Shown here piece after piece: positions 61,801 to 64,000 of a stretch of DNA of 64,000 nucleotides. Below the pieces are notes generated by a model. That model made no database searches. It worked only from the letters and a program-made list of their open reading frames with translations, and was not told the DNA's origin. The translations under genes were made by a program, and so were the position numbers. Numbering within the stretch: the first letter of the stretch is position 1; each line of letters opens with the position of its first letter. The stretch lies in NCBI RefSeq assembly GCF_018139145.2, contig NC_059476.1:8779501-8843500 (forward strand), read 5' to 3'. Source of the DNA: Gymnogyps californianus (lineage: Eukaryota; Chordata; Aves; Accipitriformes; Cathartidae).

Positions 61801-64000
61801 TTTTGTACCTTTTCCCTCTCCATTAAACTCCACCGTAGCAAGATAGGTGTGTATGTGGCATGGTATCAATTAATTTGCTGTTAGTACAGGTGGAGGCAAG
61901 ACAGGAAACGGTAATTAAGAACTAAATCTTGAATTCTGATTATAAATTCAGTATTTGTGTTTGAGTAGAGGCTCCTCCATGGGTGCTAGAACAGACTTCT
62001 TCCCCCAACTTAATATATAGATTTTTATTACACATTATTTATACAGAGAAAGAATAAATATCATCCTCATTTTTTCTGTGTGATGCTTAAAGAGCTGTAG
62101 GTTAGATTTCTTGTTTCGTGTTGGTCTCTTCTGAAGATGGGAGAAGGCTATGAAATGAGACAGAATTTGACATCTTTCAGTGAAGCAACAAAGTTACTCT
62201 GGATTTTTTAGTCTAAATGCAAGCAGAGAATATAGTTTATTGTATACTCCAGTTACATTGAGAATTTTACCCTCAAAATTCATGGGAAACTCCTAGACTG
62301 GAAGTTTACAGTAAGTGTATGCCATTGCTGCACATTGACACTGAAGTGTTGAAAGCAATTCCTTCAAAAGGTATTATCTTCTGTCACTCTTTGTAAGAAT
62401 GATGGAGATGATCCATATATGAATCACGTTTATTACGTAACGTTCAAGAGCCATTTGGGAACGAGGTACCATTCTACCAGGCGGTACGCAAACATGGAAT
62501 ACAAGATAAACCCTATCCTCATGAATTTACGAAGTAAATCACTAGGATAGACAGAGGGACAAAGCCTGCAAGCAGTGAAGAGTGTGATAACTGCAAACAC
62601 TATTTTAGTTCTATGATTGATTGATTTAATTTTATTAAACCTACATGTTAGTGAAGACTTGTTTTTCTCTCTTAAATGTCCACTAGAAATATGTTTAATC
62701 AAGGAAAGGGAAGTAGAATGAAAAGACAAGTGTGCCTGACATTGATAGAAATCCTGTTTGGAGAAATTGTTCAGGAACAGTTCATCCATGTAAAAATACG
62801 ATCCTTGTAAGACTGCCAAGGTCATCGAGGCCTGTGGTGGTGATCTGATGAGTAAACGCTGGTCACACCTGGAGGCAGCTTTAGCTTCTGAACTCAATTC
62901 TTCAAAAAATGTAAAACAGTTTTACAGAAAAGAATGTTTGTCATTAGCCTGTCAAGGCCATTTCCTCCTTGTTTTCTTGGTGCCCTTTTCAACAACTGTA
63001 TACCCCTTTATGTACCTGTCAGCTGTCCTAGATATGTACAAATGGCAGAAGTGCTGGTACTGGTTTGCATTCTGCCATTTGGGAGGTAGCTTAGCTGCCT
63101 CACGGGATGTGAAGATGTGCATACATAGCCCTTTTTAATGGCAGGTCATCGGCAGTCTTTTGTACCAGTCCATTGTGGTTGGTATGCCCATACTAATGGT
63201 TACTCCCAGTAGATTACAGCATTGTGGCCACCTTAATGAGATATGCCATCCTGATGTCTGAATGAAAATATATGGTAGTTCAAGATATTCATATATTCAT
63301 GTAGAAACAGGCCAGAGTCTTTAACGAGAACAGTACTAGGTTATTAGAAAGATTAATCCTTTCATTGCTGGTCCTCCACCATCCCTGCTGATTTGCCATC
63401 AACCGTTAACATAAGCAAATCCTCAAAATATTTGGTGCAACTTGAATGCATCTGCTTCTCTCCTAGACATACTAGGCACAGGCAAACAGTTCATAAAGAA
63501 CATTTTGTTCACCACAACTTCTGGAAAACCTTACTACACTTTTAGTGCGAATGTGTCTTCATTCTGTAGTATACCTTGATATTTGAATTTGCACATGATT
63601 TAACATCCCTTCAGCATTCATATTTTCTTTGATCCCCTTGCTTATTAAAAAATGCAAATCTAAATTGTATCTTATTAATGTGCTTCTTTGTGCTAAAGCT
63701 GTGGGGGGTTAAAATCCCAGCTTTGGTAACGTATTTGGATGCTTAATGTGCAAAGTGCAAAGAGAGCTAGACTTTCTGCAGGCCATATTTTCTAATCAAC
63801 TGTTATGAAAAAGATTTTTATTGTGCTTCTGTTTCTTGCTCTCATGGAATTTACAGAAATAAAAAGAGTAATGACTTCATTGTTATACAAAAAATATTTT
63901 CAACCATGGATGGAGATTCTTATTAATTTGCTGCAATTTCTCAAAAATGACAATGAGGAATCTTGGATGAAAATTCAGAAAAATATGTATTTTAAATATA
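61801..64000. other. Gene-free AT-rich DNA
   Basis: The longest frame outside the LTR is here (62433-62897, minus, 154 codons), but it has no recognisable domain, is overlapped by a plus frame at 62848-63138, and its upstream sequence shows no promoter or splice structure. It is not called. A possible MIR-like scrap (GGGTTAAAATCCCAGCTTTG) lies near 63707-63726. Confidence 0.6.
62760..62790 (+). repeat. Dispersed repeat pair, member B
   Basis: This is the partner of 48578-48608, with 25 of 31 bases identical and only transitions between them. The family is not recognised. Confidence 0.4.

Noticed and set aside
62433..62897. 154-codon minus-strand open frame, the longest outside the LTR
   Set aside because: It has no recognisable domain and AT-rich composition like its surroundings, contains part of a probable dispersed repeat, and is overlapped by another frame on the opposite strand. 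A frame of this length is possible by chance in 64 kb.
63705..63745. GGGTTAAAATCCCAGCTTTG, like a SINE B box and core start
   Set aside because: About 20 bases match and no second block is visible, so it is not called as an element.

Overview
This window looks like noncoding nuclear DNA from a bird, read from sequence alone. The base composition is AT-rich, interspersed repeats are sparse, and the recognisable ones are the avian set: 3' ends of CR1 LINEs that finish in the ATTCTATGAT-type tail, decayed CR1 reverse-transcriptase sequence, and one well-preserved solo LTR of a type I recall as common in non-galliform bird genomes. Older amniote-wide repeats also survive: an L2-like LINE with a decayed reverse transcriptase, and several MIR/CORE-SINE-like fragments. 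There is no bacterial-style gene organisation, CRISPR array or operon.

I found no convincing protein-coding exon, tRNA, rRNA or other RNA gene in the 64 kb. Outside the LTR no open frame exceeds 154 codons, and the ones inspected have no recognisable domain. The window is therefore most likely intergenic (a gene desert) or lies inside very long introns.

Layout: 1-5045, plain AT-rich DNA; 5046-6056, a pyrimidine-rich patch of higher GC; 6057-12000, AT-rich DNA with a small hairpin and a TTTA microsatellite; 12008-12214, a recent-looking two-copy tandem duplication of about 102/105 bp with an ATTTGCAT octamer in each copy; 17950-18120, a degenerate CR1 reverse-transcriptase piece; 20190-20266, a compound CT/GA/TATC microsatellite containing an inverted repeat; 23405-23627, a CR1 3' end; 27700-29240, a mildly GC-elevated stretch without a recognisable gene; 34828-34910 and 41140-41370, MIR-like SINEs; 41995-42665, an L2-like LINE remnant on the minus strand; 50485-50580, a tRNA-type SINE head; 53372-53440, a CR1 3' end; 57501-58657, the solo LTR with perfect 5-bp target duplications; 61705-61800, an old CR1/L3-like fragment; then AT-rich DNA to the end.

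No set of genes here works together. What the window records is a history of insertions: an old amniote layer (L2 and MIR), a bird CR1 layer, and a younger endogenous-retrovirus insertion reduced to one LTR. I did not find a new multi-gene system. The items most worth checking are the solo LTR with its internal minisatellite, the frame-preserving octamer-bearing duplication, the L2/MIR relics, and a pair of short dispersed sequences that differ only by transitions.
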